NCBI GenBank assembly: GCA_028386065.3
Contig: JAKUCV010001753.1
Coordinates: forward strand, 41,406-105,405
From: Turnera subulata
Taxonomy: Eukaryota; Streptophyta; Magnoliopsida; Malpighiales; Passifloraceae
Direction of reading: 5' to 3'
Length of the DNA stretch: 64,000 nucleotides
The notes beneath the pieces are model-generated. The model was given only the letters and a program-made list of their open reading frames with translations. It made no database searches and was not told the origin of the DNA. Position numbers and translations under genes: made by a program. Positions 37,621-50,593 of the stretch are shown piece after piece (position 1 is the stretch's first letter; every line of letters begins with the position of its first letter).

Positions 37621-38145
37621 TTAATCTTTTTCTCATTTCGAGATATCATAACATGTTATATTGACATCCACACATATAATTCTCTCCTTGTGGATGTCAA
37701 TTTTGCATTGTCTTCGAGACTAATGCTTGAGGCATTATCCTAGAAACAATTATAAAGTACTGAAAAGTAAATAAAATAAATGCAATGCGTAATAATTTAA
37801 ACTGAACATAAAATAAATTGAATATAAAATGAATTGCTCCTTCAAGGTAAGCAAGTATAATATCCACCTTCTGGTGATCATATAATTTCCATCTTCTGGT
37901 GGTAATAGTTTTTATTTTCGATTTTCCTTTGAAGGATCTTCAGGGTCTTTTGAACGGTAAGACTTCGAGTCTTCGTTGTATTTTCCTTTATTGAGTCTGC
38001 TGGACTGTGATATTTAGTCTTCCAGACTATTATTATGTAAATTCCTGTCGGCATTTATTACCCATAATGAATTTCTTCTGGAAATTATAAGGGTCTCGAA
38101 TAACATAATTTAAATAAATAATTAAATAACCGAAAAATTAAAAGT

Positions 38146-38750
38146 AATGGGCCTTACATAAATTAGCCCAATAAAAATTAAATTATCGCAAAGCAAATGC
38201 GATGGGTCTTATACGAGCCCAATAAAATCGTAAAGAAATTAAAATGAGAAATTAAGTACAATGGGCCTTATATGAGCCCAATTGAAATGTAAAAAACAAA
38301 ATATTAAAATATAATGGGCCTAATATGAGCCCAAACTTAAATATAAACAATAAAATAAATACAATAACCTTCCGGTCTTTTGCTGTATTTTTTTTTTATC
38401 GAGTCTTCTGAACTCTTTCATTTAGTCTTCGAGACTATTATGCATTTCAATGCACTTCAGCATTTAATGCCCATATTAATTTTCTTCCGGAAATTTTGAG
38501 GGCCTCCTTTTGGCGTCCTTCAAAGAATTTTTCTCAAAGTCAAGTAACATAATTAAATAAATAAAGACTTAATTAAAATAAATAAACATGGGCCTTTTAT
38601 TAATTAGCCCAAATTAAAAAAATTAAATGACTGAAAATTAAATGCAATGGACCTTGTAAGAGCCCAAATAAACGATAACATATAATGGGCCTTTTCATAG
38701 CCCAATAAATAACTGAAAATTAAAGACAATAGGCCTTTTATAAGCCCATT
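38146..38750. repeat. Eight degenerate GGGCC..GCCC palindrome units
   Basis: Units of the form AATGGGCCTTATATGAGCCCAAT recur at about 38146, 38201, 38260, 38313, 38588, 38646, 38683 and 38728. They are separated by A/T-rich spacers of 15-35 bp, with one larger gap. Each contains TGGGCC, or its reverse, resembling the plant Site II element bound by TCP factors. They lie in the 5' untranslated part of the LTR element. Confidence 0.8.
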
Positions 38751-39513
38751 TGTAATTTAAACAAAAACATAAAAAAAAAATTAAATAAAAAAAAAATAAA
38801 TGTACACCTACTCGATAAATCTTTCGGCAATATTAAACTCTCCCCCTCCTTTTTCATTTTTTTCTATATTTTCCTCTCTTTTCTTTTCTTTTTCTTTTTT
38901 TTCTTCTTTTCTTTTCCTCTCTTTTTTCTTTTCATCTCTTTTTTCATTTTTTCTGTTCTTCTTTCCTGTGTTGTTTTTTTTCTTAAGGACCGGGCCGAAC
39001 AGTGCCAGCCCAATTTTTTTTAAATGGGCCAAACAGTGCCAGCCCAGGCCCGCGACCTGTCCGGGTCGTCTTCTCCAACTCGCGGGTCGCTCGCCTTTGC
39101 GGGTTGCAGACGGCGACGCGAGGACGGCAGGCGCGAGGAGGAGACGAGCACGGCAGAGGCGTGAAGTGACAGGAAAGAGGAGGCGGCAGGAGGCCGCTGC
39201 GTCGTCGGCAGAATAGAAACGGGTCCGGGTTTCGCCGTCGGGTCTTCGTCTCCCGACGGCGCGTCCGGCAGCGAAAACGGCGGGGGAAAGAGCTGACGGG
39301 TAGGCGACGGCAAGGGGGACACGATGGTGGTGGTGGTGAGACGGGAAGCTGGCCGGAACGCTTCAAGGTGAACAGTAATCGTGGGTGTTCTACTGTTCAT
39401 CTTCTTCCTTCTCTCTTTTTTTTATTTTTCTGTCTATTTCTACACTGCTGCGAGCAACATTGCACCTGCAACTTTGAACCATGCTCTTTGGTTAGAGCTT
39501 CGTGCTGATAACG

Positions 39514-39701
39514 TGTCGAGAAATTATTGTGTTTTATGAAGAGAATGGTGAAGAGAAGGAAGAATAAGATGAGAAGAAGAATGGCAGAACTTATTTTTCC
39601 CACCGTATTTCATTCCATTTGCAGGCAATATATAGACAAGGAGGAAGATAAGTTAGGTAAATACAATGACATACATATCACGTGTCATGTGTTTTATAAC
39701 A
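39514..39701 (-). repeat. 5' LTR (188 bp)
   Basis: Right-hand copy. Its minus-strand end is TTCTCGACA, followed by the primer-site region CGTTATCAGCACGAAGC. The flanking target duplication ATTAT is at 39702-39706. Confidence 0.93.
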
Positions 39702-40520
39702 ATTATATTATTTATACCATACCAAGAAATCACAATCACAATGCTTCCGAAGTGAAATATAATTCTCTATTGTTTGATTGACACTCACTCCCTGCATTGC
39801 ATACTAATTCATAAGGACATGCTGGATTAGAGGTTTCATATTTCTAACTGATTAGTGTCCAGACTAGTTTCTAGGGATGAAACGTAGAAATAATGTTACA
39901 AACTACTCGAATAGTTTAATTGACTTTATCATACCTTAGAAACCCTAAGGAACGGTTAGGAGCGTAACCCCAATTCCCCATCCCAAATTTGGAATGGAGG
40001 AAATCATCCCTACCTCCACTCAGTTGGAAAACTTCCCAAAAATGGCGAATTAAACCATCTCTAAACGCACCAAGTCCAGCTGGGCTGCTGGCAGCCTGCA
40101 TCAGAATATCTAGGAGATGCTTGGAAAGTATGCTCGAAGGATACCCAGTCAAATCAGAAAGGAAATGAAGAAGAGACAAAAAGAAGCTGCAGAAAAACCT
40201 GAATGCCAGAAGATGGCATGGAACCAAAAAGCCAGTATGCGTTTGCCCATATAAAAGTACCAAATAAGCGAAAAAAATAGAAAGAAAGATGTATAGTAAA
40301 AAGAGAAAAGAAATGCAAAATTGGTGCAAGATAATCATTTATATACAAATTGCATGCTTGAATTAATCATTAATCCTGAACAGGATTTGAAGCTGCTTTA
40401 CTGTGGATAAAAAATGGCAATAACAGGGAACCAACCACAAGTAGATAAGTGATCATATTACAAATAAAGTAACTTACAACTTACAGGGACAGCTACTGGC
40501 TGCCTGGGTCAAGCATCACC
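39702..40520. other. Flank and 3' side of the HhH gene
   Basis: Contains a 140-aa minus-strand open frame (39916-40338) with a hydrophobic start and no family I recognise. It could be chance or old transposon sequence. The part near 40520 is probably 3' UTR of the HhH gene. Confidence 0.4.
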
Positions 40521-42988
40521 TTATCGCAGTTTTCTTTTTCTTTTGGTGCCACTGTTGGTGTTACTCTTCACGTTCATGCCTGATTGAGAACCAAGCAACT
40601 TAAGCCCGACAGCGGAGCTCCACAGCGCTCTTTCTACATCTGATGGTGTGAAGGATTCCCCATTTGCACTTAGTTCCTGCAGAGTTTTAAAGAGATGAAA
40701 TGGTAGCATGTTACAGAGAATGCACAATCCTTGAAAACTCATTCGCAGTCAGACATAAACATAAACATAAAATATAAATAGAAATAATGATGTACATAAG
40801 AATTCAAATAAAAAAGATAGATTAGATTTAGGATAACACAAAAAATTAGGGGTAAAAATATAGATATACAAAGAAATTTGGGACTAGGGCTCCCCCTAGA
40901 TCTGCCACTGGATGGTTCAGTTAGAAAGTTTTCAATGTTATCTCTTTAATAACTAATAGTTCACTCCTCTTATAATACTAACAGCCAAGTTGTTCCAGCC
41001 AAGATTACAACTACATCACTGATAAAAGCACCAAATCCCATTATTTGCTTTCTGAAATCCAAGTTTCACTATTCTCATCAGTGTATTTTAATTTGCAGAT
41101 GTGTAACAATTCAGAAATAATCAGCATCTAGCAACCTGTTGACAATATGAAGAGGAAACATGTTTCATATGTTTCCAGATATTTCTTCATATGATCAAGA
41201 ATATACCTACATATGGAAGGTAGACAATTAGGGAGATAACCTAGAGAACCTTTTGAACCAACAAGCATAATATGAAATAACATTGATGAAATGGCTCTTC
41301 ACATGTTTCTTTTCTAATGATTTCATTAACTCACTCCTTATTACTACATTTTTTCCCATCCACAATCAATATTTTTGGGTTCGCAACATTGCTACTACTT
41401 CATTGCCCAATCTAACAGTAGCCTCCATTTACTCGCAAAAGAAAAATGAATCATGTGAATCATATTCTACCACTGAGGGTAGTTAATCAGCATAAAGAAG
41501 GTTTCAGTTGAAATATACTATATAACTACTTGAGCCTTACTAAGTCACTTCAGTATAACTTTTATGATATATGACACTTCACATTGCTGACAACTCATCC
41601 ATGTAACAATTGTTTTTTTCCTTTTTTTACTTCTTCAAGCCCATTTATACAGACAGACTTAAAAAATGACAAAGCATTCCACCTTGGCAATGGCTTGAAG
41701 TATATCTGAAACTTCCATCCAGTGATTCATCCCAAGATATCATTAAAGCAAGAGAATGTCACGAAAGGTGTCTACATTCTATATCGATAAAAACTCAGAA
41801 AAGATAGCACCTTAGGATTTGAAAACCAGTAACGAGAGGCTAATTGTTTTTTGTACTTTACAAGCGAAAAGCTGGAAGTTACGAAAGCAAGAGCAGCATG
41901 TAACAGCGAATTAAATATCCAAAGAGGTGCTCTAGCACAGGAGTTCGATTCCATTAAAGACATGTAACTCAGCGCCGAGAAGGAAGTCGGCCATCATGGG
42001 CCAAAACTCGAGCAGACCATTGGGTGCACAAAGCAAAGTAAGGCAATAGCTTCATTCAATTACTAGTTAAATTACAAATTTCCAGTCCGAACTTAAACTA
42101 AGACCATAACTGACATTCCAATTACAAACAGGAGAGGTCATTGTTCAAAAGTCAAAGCTAAGACAGTTGGATCTAGACAGCAAAGCGACTCTACTTCTTA
42201 TCACATCAATCACACTGAAATAGATCAAAACAAATGCAGCATTATACACAGCAATTATATGTCGAAAAACATGCAAATTGAGACTAACCTTAGCTTTAGC
42301 TTGTAGTTTGTCGACAAACAACAAGTACTGCTTTAGCGTATAATCTCTGGAGCCACCAGCTGCCTCCAAAGCCTTTCACAGTAATCCCCAACCAAAAGGG
42401 GACGAAAAGGAACTAATTAAAACACAATCGGAAGCCAAACCTAGTTCACTAAAGCAAATACGGCCCCAAAAATCAAATTACCTCATCAGACATGAACGGT
42501 GCCACGTCCGGCGCGAAAGCCGCCAAAACGGCAGAGGCAGTTGCCGGACCGACACCTTTCAAGACCGTGAGCTCATTCACAGCTTTCGACAGGTCAGGCA
42601 AGGAAGCAAACGCCTTTTCTGAAGCAGATTTCACCAACTCCTCGTCCAGCGACGACACGTAGTCCAGCAACCGCGGCCTGACCAAAACAGTAAAAAAAAA
42701 AAAGCCGTCACTCGATCTCCAAAACAAACAGAGAAACAGACGAAAGGAAGAAGTAGCAAACAGTAAGTACCTCCACTTTCCGCGGGAGAGCTTCCATTGC
42801 ATGAGCTTGGCGAGCTCGGGTGTGGTGATGTAAGGGTTAGGGTTTCGCTGGTGGAGGATTGAAGGCAGCTGGATGCGGTAGAATTCATCGAGAGAAAGCA
42901 GGTTTGGTTTGTTGAGAGCTTGGATTCGGGATGGGTAAGCAGAGAGAGCCTCTTTCCAGAGATTGAGATCGGTGCACTTGAAATCCAT
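40521..42988 (-). CDS. Helix-hairpin-helix protein of unknown function
   Basis: Four exons join in frame to 217 aa: 42988-42771, 42677-42482, 42372-42289 and 40676-40521, all with GT-AG introns. An in-frame ATG at 43009 would add 7 residues; I prefer MDFKCTDLNLW because the conserved part begins there. Residues about 109-126 form a helix-hairpin-helix motif (LTVLKGVGPATASAVLAAF), the DNA-backbone-binding hairpin seen in HhH-GPD glycosylases. The protein lacks the rest of a glycosylase and shows no catalytic GPD aspartate I can place. The C-terminus is basic (KRKRKLR), a likely nuclear signal. Similar small HhH proteins occur across plants, but I know no established role. DNA binding is inferred. 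Confidence 0.88.
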
Positions 42989-43009
42989 TTCTGGCGCCAC
43001 CGCACACAC

Positions 43010-46000
43010 TTTTGCTTATTTGCTATTTTGCAACGGTTACTCCCATTTTCCAATTTTAGACGCATGTGTGTGGGGTGGGGGAAGGTAGGATGGGCCTGGT
43101 ACCTAACCTGGATCGCCATTTGTTAACATTAACAGGACTCTTGGCCTTTTAATCTTTGGGCCGATCTGATACTCTCCTCCTATGTACAAGCCGGGACTAC
43201 AAATGAGCCGAACAGCTCGAAGTTTAGCCCTGAGCCGAAGTTTGGATAAGTTGCCACTTTGAGAGATAACAAGCCGAACTTTGACTTATTAATTAGTTAT
43301 TTAAGCTCGTAAAGAAGTTGAGGCTTATGAACACAATTTTGACATTCACAACAATAGAAAAATATACTAAGGTTATGTACATCATTATACCTGACCCATT
43401 GCCCATAGTTGATTTTGTCCTTTTATTTTACTGTTGTTATACTTGGTCTTTTTGTGTTTTATGAATTTTACACATGTTATAAGTAGTTTAGATAGGAGGA
43501 TGAGATGTAATTGTCTAAATTTATTTAAGCAACTACTTTGACAATGTTTTCATTGGTGAATTGAACTGTCATCTGGGTCAGAGTTTAGGTAATTGGGTGA
43601 ATTATAGGAAAACGATAAAATGGATGGTTGACAATATTAATGCTCTACTGCCAGAAAAAAAAATATCTGATTTTCTTCTCTTCGTTTTGGAGTTTAACTG
43701 ATGCATGCATATTATGATAAGCTCACTACTAATTACTATTACGCCTAACACCGTCGAATTTAATTTTATTCCAGCTCTACCAACCTCCCAAATTCCCTTA
43801 TCTTGACCAACCATGGATAAAAGTATAATTTTCGGGTTAGAATTTCATATGCACAACTCGTGTAGGCGAAAAATATAAGTCAACAGGCCACCTCAATCAA
43901 TTAAAAAATATAACCTGTGATGACACTTTTGTTTTGGCCAAATGTGATGAAACTTAATTTATCGTAAGCTTTTGTATATTTCTTCAAGTAAAAAGTCATT
44001 TAAAGTTGAGATTTACAAAGCTTCCTAATTATTAATCTTATAGATACTCTCAATAAACCATCCATGCTTGCTCAAGAGAATTTTTCTTGGGCACTCAAGA
44101 GAATTCGCCTTCACGCATGTACGTACGTTTTCTTTCAAAATTCTGAAAACATAATGTAAGTTGGTTTTATGAATCGCATGGAGTGGCAGTTAAAAAAAAA
44201 CTAATATTATGCTCACTTGCCTAACAGGCGGGATATTCATTAATTATATCATAACAAATTAAAGATTTCTTCTCTTGATTTTTAGAGAAATAATTTTTCT
44301 TAATTTTCTCATTCTAAGAATCATAATTGATTATAAATTATTAATGGATATATGGTTCATTGGTTTCCCACTCAATGTATACCAGCTTGATATAATACAA
44401 ATTAGTTAATGTACTGTCTTATCAGACGGCTTATATCTACAGTTCTGGATTAAGTGTTTTCTCGATAGAATCATGCAATATGGTTATATTTCTCAAATAA
44501 AAGGATCAGAGAAAATATAAATTATCATTTTCCATTTCGTGGTCAGCGACAAAACACACTGTGCGCCGTTGATTAACTATTCACATGTGTTCTTGTCCCC
44601 CGAGCTATGATTTCATGCCAAATCACAGGTCAGTCACTGATCATATTCGTCGATTATCCTCATCTCTTATATCATATCTACGACAATTATCACAATTCAG
44701 ATCACTGTCAAATGTGGGGCCTGTCATTAATTCTAGCTATATATTAGTTTACAATAATTTTCATTTCCCAATCAACACCGGCATATTGCACTTGCACCAG
44801 CAATGCATGAAACCAACCTTCTTTAATCAGGATTTGGGAGGAAGAAAAAATATTGTCATTTCCGAATCAACACCTGCACGCAATTGCACTTGAAGTACCG
44901 GTGCATGAAACCAACCCTCAGCTAACGAGTAGACGCAATTAATTGTCATAGACCAGCTTCCACCATATTGCCTCTCGTAGAGGAAATTAAACAATAGACA
45001 TGAGAAGTACATGTACGTAGCAGCTAGAAGACTGTATTGAGTCTTGACGACTCGTCATAGCCTGATCGTAGATAAAAAAACATAAAATATGCGGTTGTTA
45101 TTTCGATCGTATTGAATGGTATCTTTATAACTTAATTATTGATATGAATGATATGGATACTTTTATCCATTCGTGTATAACGTGACTCATATCCAGATGA
45201 AATGGTGGACCGGGAGAGATAGCATCAAATACATAGAAAGCGGCCATGGGACAGTAGAATGGAAACCAAATAAAGTGGCCATCAACCCTGGTGTCGAGCA
45301 AATGGTGTTTCGCGAACAAACAGAAGAATAACAGTGTGGGTTGTTCGCAGAGCTCATCATCGCTCATTCAATCTCTAGTGTTACATATATATGCGACGCA
45401 GGGAAAGGAAAGCAGCAATTGCAAGATCGTATGTATACCAAATCGACTGTTCGATCCATTTACTATATATAGAGAACTAGGTATTGAATTTAATGATCAA
45501 ACTCTTATACCAGTTTATGTCAGAAACCAACAAATGAATTGTTAACATGTTTCTCACAATTGAACTTTGTTTTAGACTAAGGTTAGTAAGTGTCATACTC
45601 ATACTACATTTTGCTCATCGGATTGGTGTCTTAACATGTACTGTAAATTTTGATGGGGAGGCTTACTCACCATAGCTAGGTGTCACACTTGAGTTAGCTG
45701 CGGATTAACCAAGACAAAGTCTTAGGGACGGGCAATAGAAAAAAAATAAAAATTAGATTAGAAAGGACGCGCCAAATTATTACGATTAGTGCGCTAGCTG
45801 GTGGCCAAGTTTTATATGATTACTGAACTAATTAAGTGGGGGTAGCGATATACAATTCTCAATAGAAAAAATAAAAAAGGTTGGGTAGCGATGTATGCGC
45901 TCAGCTCGTTTATTTTCTGAGTGAATGCACTTTTTGTAAATATATCCCTATTTACTTGTACGTATCAAAGAAAAGGGAAATAGACTAGGATTAATTCAAA

Positions 46001-48395
46001 CTGGTCCATGCGTACCTATAATATATAACCACCTTGAAAAAAGAAAAGTTCTCCCCCTCCCCCGCGGATCCCCCTCTGATCCGCCACTGCACATATTACA
46101 ATTGCATATCCAACCCATGTTAAGCTTAATGAGCTCAGTGGATCAGCAAAAACACGTGTATATAAAAACCTAATTAAATGTTTTTCTATACAAACCTAAT
46201 TAAACGTAATTGTAAAAACTTTTTTTCGTCATAGTAATTATGAAAACAAAGACCTAAGTAACTGTGTGTATATATATGTATAGTCCTAATTAAATTGACT
46301 TTCGTTTGGGAATTTACACGGTTACTTACGTGTTACATGTTTTTAAGGGGGGTGGGTCAAATGTTACATGTTATTTGTGAAGCCGCGGCAGCGTGTCAAC
46401 GTTACTGTATTGGGAAATAGTAGTTTGGTAGATTTGCAGCAATTTGGTCTCCGCCCGAAAATTCTACGGTGCTGGGATGCCAACGCGCCGACATCACCAC
46501 TCATTTGACCCATGAAAAAAGAAGAGACCATTTCTATCTAATGATGATGATGACCTTTTCTTTTAAAGCTCGAGTCTTGTACTTGACTTGATCATACACA
46601 TAAGAAATATGAACGCCACTTGAAGTGGTGAAGGATATATATCTGCATGCAATGCTCCTCCACTTTATTCTTCTTTTTTCTTTCTTTCGAGGAAATAAAA
46701 CAGCTTTGACTAGAATGTTTTGAATTTGTCGTTGTGGAAACACCGTTATGTTCGTCCATTTACTAATGAAATAATCAATATCTCGAGGAACGGAACTATA
46801 AGTCTTCAAACTTTATCTAGGACCTCTATATATTGGTGAAGTCTGTTGGAATGCAAGTCCATTTCCGTTTCTGTGGTGTTGCATATCCTACATGTGTTGA
46901 GTGCTTAAATTGGTGCCCTGCATCTTCTTGACTGCTGCAATAGCTTAGTTGATAATTGGCTTGTTCTTTACATTCAGACCAAATCGATTGGTCAGCGGCT
47001 GAGTATGGTTATTGAAAGTTATGACAGGTAAATTCCACCATGAGATTTCCCCCTTTTCTAATTGTACTTGGGAAAGTACAAAACCATGGCTTATTTACTA
47101 TTGTATTATGGCGTGCAGATTTCCGTACGTATTTTGGCTTCATTTGCAGGTGGGGAAGACGAGAGTAGTACTGCAGGGGTACTTAGAATGGTGAATAAAA
47201 ACTTAACCATGAACTTCTTAGACCATTAGAATCAATATATCTATTAAATTTCTGTTACGTAACGAATTAACTGGTAGATTAATCCTACCAAATAATTAAT
47301 CGAGCAAGGAAAAAAAGAATCAAAGCCTACATATTATTCAATTGACAATCCAGAGAATTTGAAATGGGACTAGTGTGTGTATAGGAGTATCGTCGGCGTG
47401 CCCATTAATTATCTAATTTATGGATAACAAGTTACAATATTACTCCTCGAGGGTAATTGCACATAATTCCACCTATATATACCCATTAACATCCGAAATT
47501 CATATTATGCCCCATATCCTGAGAAAAATAATAACAGAAGGAAGTTCCCCAAAAGAACGAGGAATGAAAGCCAACAAACTACTTATATAGGTACTGCACA
47601 TAAAGGCATCTTCATACATACTTCTCTTCTCCCTTTTCTTTTTGTATATTTTGCCAAGAAGGTTCATACTTGATAGTCCTTACAAAAAGTTTTGTACAAA
47701 AAAAGAAAAGATAGGCCTAATTATAAAGAAAAAACAATGAAAGAGTTGCCGATGAAGACTGTAGACCCTTTGCTTACCGTGCCCACGACGGAGCATTGCT
47801 TCTTGCCGTGGGAAACCTCAGAGGCTCAAGCTAGGTGGTGTGCTCCAATTCGTATGTCCATTAATTGGATGGGTGTGAATTAGGCAGGTTATAAATGTGG
47901 CAATTGATGCCAATTGATACGTTATTGTGGAAAGTCATTTTAATATGGAAGATGAAGACGTGGCATGCGCACAAGAGCTTTAATGAATTCATCCCTTGCA
48001 TGATTTTTTTTTTATTTATTTATGATGATATTAGATTCCTGGCTGCAAGTTTTAATTCCCTCTTTAGCCGTCTATCTATTTTCCTATGGATGGTACGTAG
48101 TAGGGTGGCCAATTTGCCTGAGATGGAGTGGTTCCATGAACAGCTAAAAAGGAGGATTAATCAATTAACCGTAGCTAAGTTACCATTAAGGAAACTACTC
48201 TAAGCAAATCCCATGCCCAACATGCTACGACAGACAACACAATTAATGCTATCAGCCCAAATCTTACCTACCAATAATGCCCATTTTTTTGACGTCATGG
48301 CAATCTAGTTGCAGCGGGAACGAGATTTTTGGTAGAAATACAAATTCATTGTAATAGCGATGTATATATACGGATTTGTATTTTATAGCATAACA
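43010..48395. other. Long intergenic region, no gene seen
   Basis: AT-rich sequence with scattered short reading frames and no recognised family. A weak match to the 3' half of the SINE family occurs at about 45655-45745 (GGCTTACTCACCATAG ... GGATTAACCAAGACAAAG). No transfer RNA or transposon ends were convincing elsewhere. Confidence 0.5.
45655..45745 (+). repeat. Possible truncated SINE copy
   Basis: Resembles the 3' half of the SINE at 23042-23231 (CTCACCATAG, then GATTAACCAAGACAAAG and GGGACGGG). The A and B boxes are missing. Weak. Confidence 0.35.
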
Positions 48396-49670
48396 GTAAC
48401 TATTATGGGATAATTGCACCGCGAGTCCTATAACTTTTCTCCAAAACTCATTTGAGTCCTAAAAGCAAAAAACGACTCATTCGAGTCCTACAACGTTTAC
48501 AAAGTAGGATAAACGAGTCTCCGTTAAGGTTTTCGTCCTTTTTTCCGTTATCCTCGACTTTTCTCGTTCCACATCAGATCCACATCATCGTAGACAAGGA
48601 TAAATATTCCACAGAAGCTGCCATGTCAAAATACTACCATTAATTTTTCATATAAAAAATACGATTATTGTAAAAAAAAAAAAGAAAGAAAAATACTAAC
48701 CTCTTTCTCCATCTTCTCTCTCACACTCTCATCCCTTCTTCAAATCGCCACACCAAGTCGCCATCGCCACTGCAGGTTCACGTTGAGTTGGCAAAGAAGA
48801 AACCCAGAGGGGCTTAGTAAGACAAGATTCGAGTGCCATCTTCGCCTCTCTAAGCACAACGAGTATGATGGATTCGCACCCCGTCCGGTGAGTGGCTGAG
48901 TGCTACTACTCTTCTCCTTTATATCTTTTCTTTGTGATTCCCCTCCTTTCTCCTTTCCTTATCATCGGATTTCGATTAATTGAACTTGTGTGTGTTTTGG
49001 AATTTTGTGTTTTGGGGATTAATGGTGGCGGATTTGTGTGTTTGTGTTGGTGGGGACTTGGTTTATGTCGGTGTGGTTTCGTTTTCTGTGTTTTTTCAGT
49101 CATGGATTGGCTGTGCTTGGGTAGACCCGAAGTCTTGGAGTGTGGAGGAGCAGTTGGGGCTCAATGAGTTGAGGCAAGAGAGGTAGAACTCGCAAACTAG
49201 GTGGCTGTGAAATAAGAGCGAGAGAGGTCAGAATGGTGGAGGGGGAGTAGTGGTGGCGGCGGAGGTGAGGTGGTGGTGGAGTTTCAATCTTTGGGGAGGA
49301 TGGGAAGGGTTAACGAGGAGAGAATAGTGCAATTTTAGTAACTAATTGTCATCAATTACCATTAATCGCCATTAATTATCGTTTCATTGACCAATTTTCA
49401 TTCATTGTCATTGATTAGTTATTTTTGGTAATTGTCATTGATTAATTATAAATTTTAAATTTCAGATTTTTTTTTAAATTTTTATCACTTTACATGTATA
49501 TAGTTAACGGCCACATAAGCTAGAAATGGACGGAAACTTTGACTAGGACTCGTTTAGTGTACTTTTTAAACGTTATAGAACTCGAATGAGTCGTTTTATG
49601 CTTTTAGGACTCAAATGAGTTTTGGAGAAAAGTTATAGGACTCGCGGTGCAATTATCCCGTAACTATTAT
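48396..49670. mobile_element. Mutator-like TIR element C with gene-like interior
   Basis: The body is 48407-49659 (1,253 bp) with inverted ends GGGATAATTGCACCGCGAG, near-identical for about 75 bp and related for about 120 bp. Direct repeats GTAACTATTAT (11 bp) flank it at 48396-48406 and 49660-49670. There is no transposase. The interior (about 48690-49200) looks like a captured gene start: a CT-rich leader, ATG at 48865 and 48868, a GTGAGT donor at 48888, and a T-rich CAG acceptor at 49099. After the acceptor a stretch decodes as DPKSWSVEEQLGLNELRQER. I could not identify the source gene. The TIRs differ from elements A and B. Confidence 0.8.
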
Positions 49671-50593
49671 GGATGGGTGATACTTCGGCTTCATTACAAA
49701 ATACCCCCCCTGTACTTTCGGTCAAACTAGGATCACCCCCTCACAAAAAAAAACCCGGTATTTGACCCCCTGAACTTTGTAATTTCACAATTTACCTCAT
49801 TCCGTTAGGGTTTTTACAATTGTGTTAGTTGACTTAACGGAATGCACGGATGATCGACACGTGTCAAGATCATTACCGTTGATTTTTTTAAAGAAATTTC
49901 ATAAATATAAAATTATATTTTGGGTTTCTAAAATTTCATAAAAACAAATTTTTTTAGTTAAATTTTTCAAATTGACTCTGTATTCTTTTAAAAAATGAAA
50001 AAATTGACTTTATAATTTTTCATCATTTTATTCTTTTTAAAATATAAAAAATGTTATTAAAAAAGAAAGAAAAAAATGAACTTTAACCGTAATCATATTT
50101 AAAGAAGAAAAAATAAAACATTTTAACGATAGGAGGAAAAAAATTCGAATGAGAATTTTGGCCTATTTATGTGTTTGATAATTTTTTTCTCTTATTTTAT
50201 TTAAAAAAAAAACTTTTTTGTAAAAAGAAATTTTACTCAAAAAATTTACAAAAATGCAAAAAAATTACTCCAAAAAAATTTACAAGAAGGGAAAAGAACA
50301 TGATTATCACGTAAGTGCTCCACTCTCCACATAAAAATTGAAAATTTTTCTCCCCAATTCATTCCAATTAAAACTAATGAACACAAAAAAAATACACTAT
50401 CTGCTCCTCCTCTTCCCCCGCCTCCTTCCTCCTCCTCCTCTTCTTCCCCCGCCTCCTCCTCCTCCTCCTCCTTGTCCCCATCCGGTTCCTGCAAAATCCA
50501 TTTCCTTCTCTCTCCCCTTTCACTCTTTTACCGCAAAAAACCATCAACGGCAAATCACAAACCATCAACGCCAAAACAACAACACCCTCCCTC

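Larger units (their letters stand above)
33470..39706 (-). mobile_element. LTR retrotransposon with complete ends and eroded coding region (Copia-type)
   Basis: The two LTRs are 33475-33662 and 39514-39701, each 188 bp, TG..CA, differing at 5 positions. Both flanks carry ATTAT (33470-33474 and 39702-39706). The primer site region (GTTATCAGCACGAAGC, minus strand, just below 39514) and the polypurine tract (CCAAAGGGGAG, minus strand, just above 33662) fix minus orientation. Inside, only a frayed Copia reverse transcriptase is recognisable (34495-34698). A plus-strand LINE endonuclease piece (36597-37280) is included. A palindrome array (37508-37620), a GGGCC..GCCC array (38146-38750) and a GC-rich leader (39030-39400) complete it. 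With coding lost but LTRs similar, it was probably mobilised in trans. Confidence 0.9.

Noticed and set aside
39916..40338. 140-aa minus-strand open frame downstream of the HhH gene
   Set aside because: No family recognised, no splice-supported link to the HhH gene, and a biased hydrophobic start.
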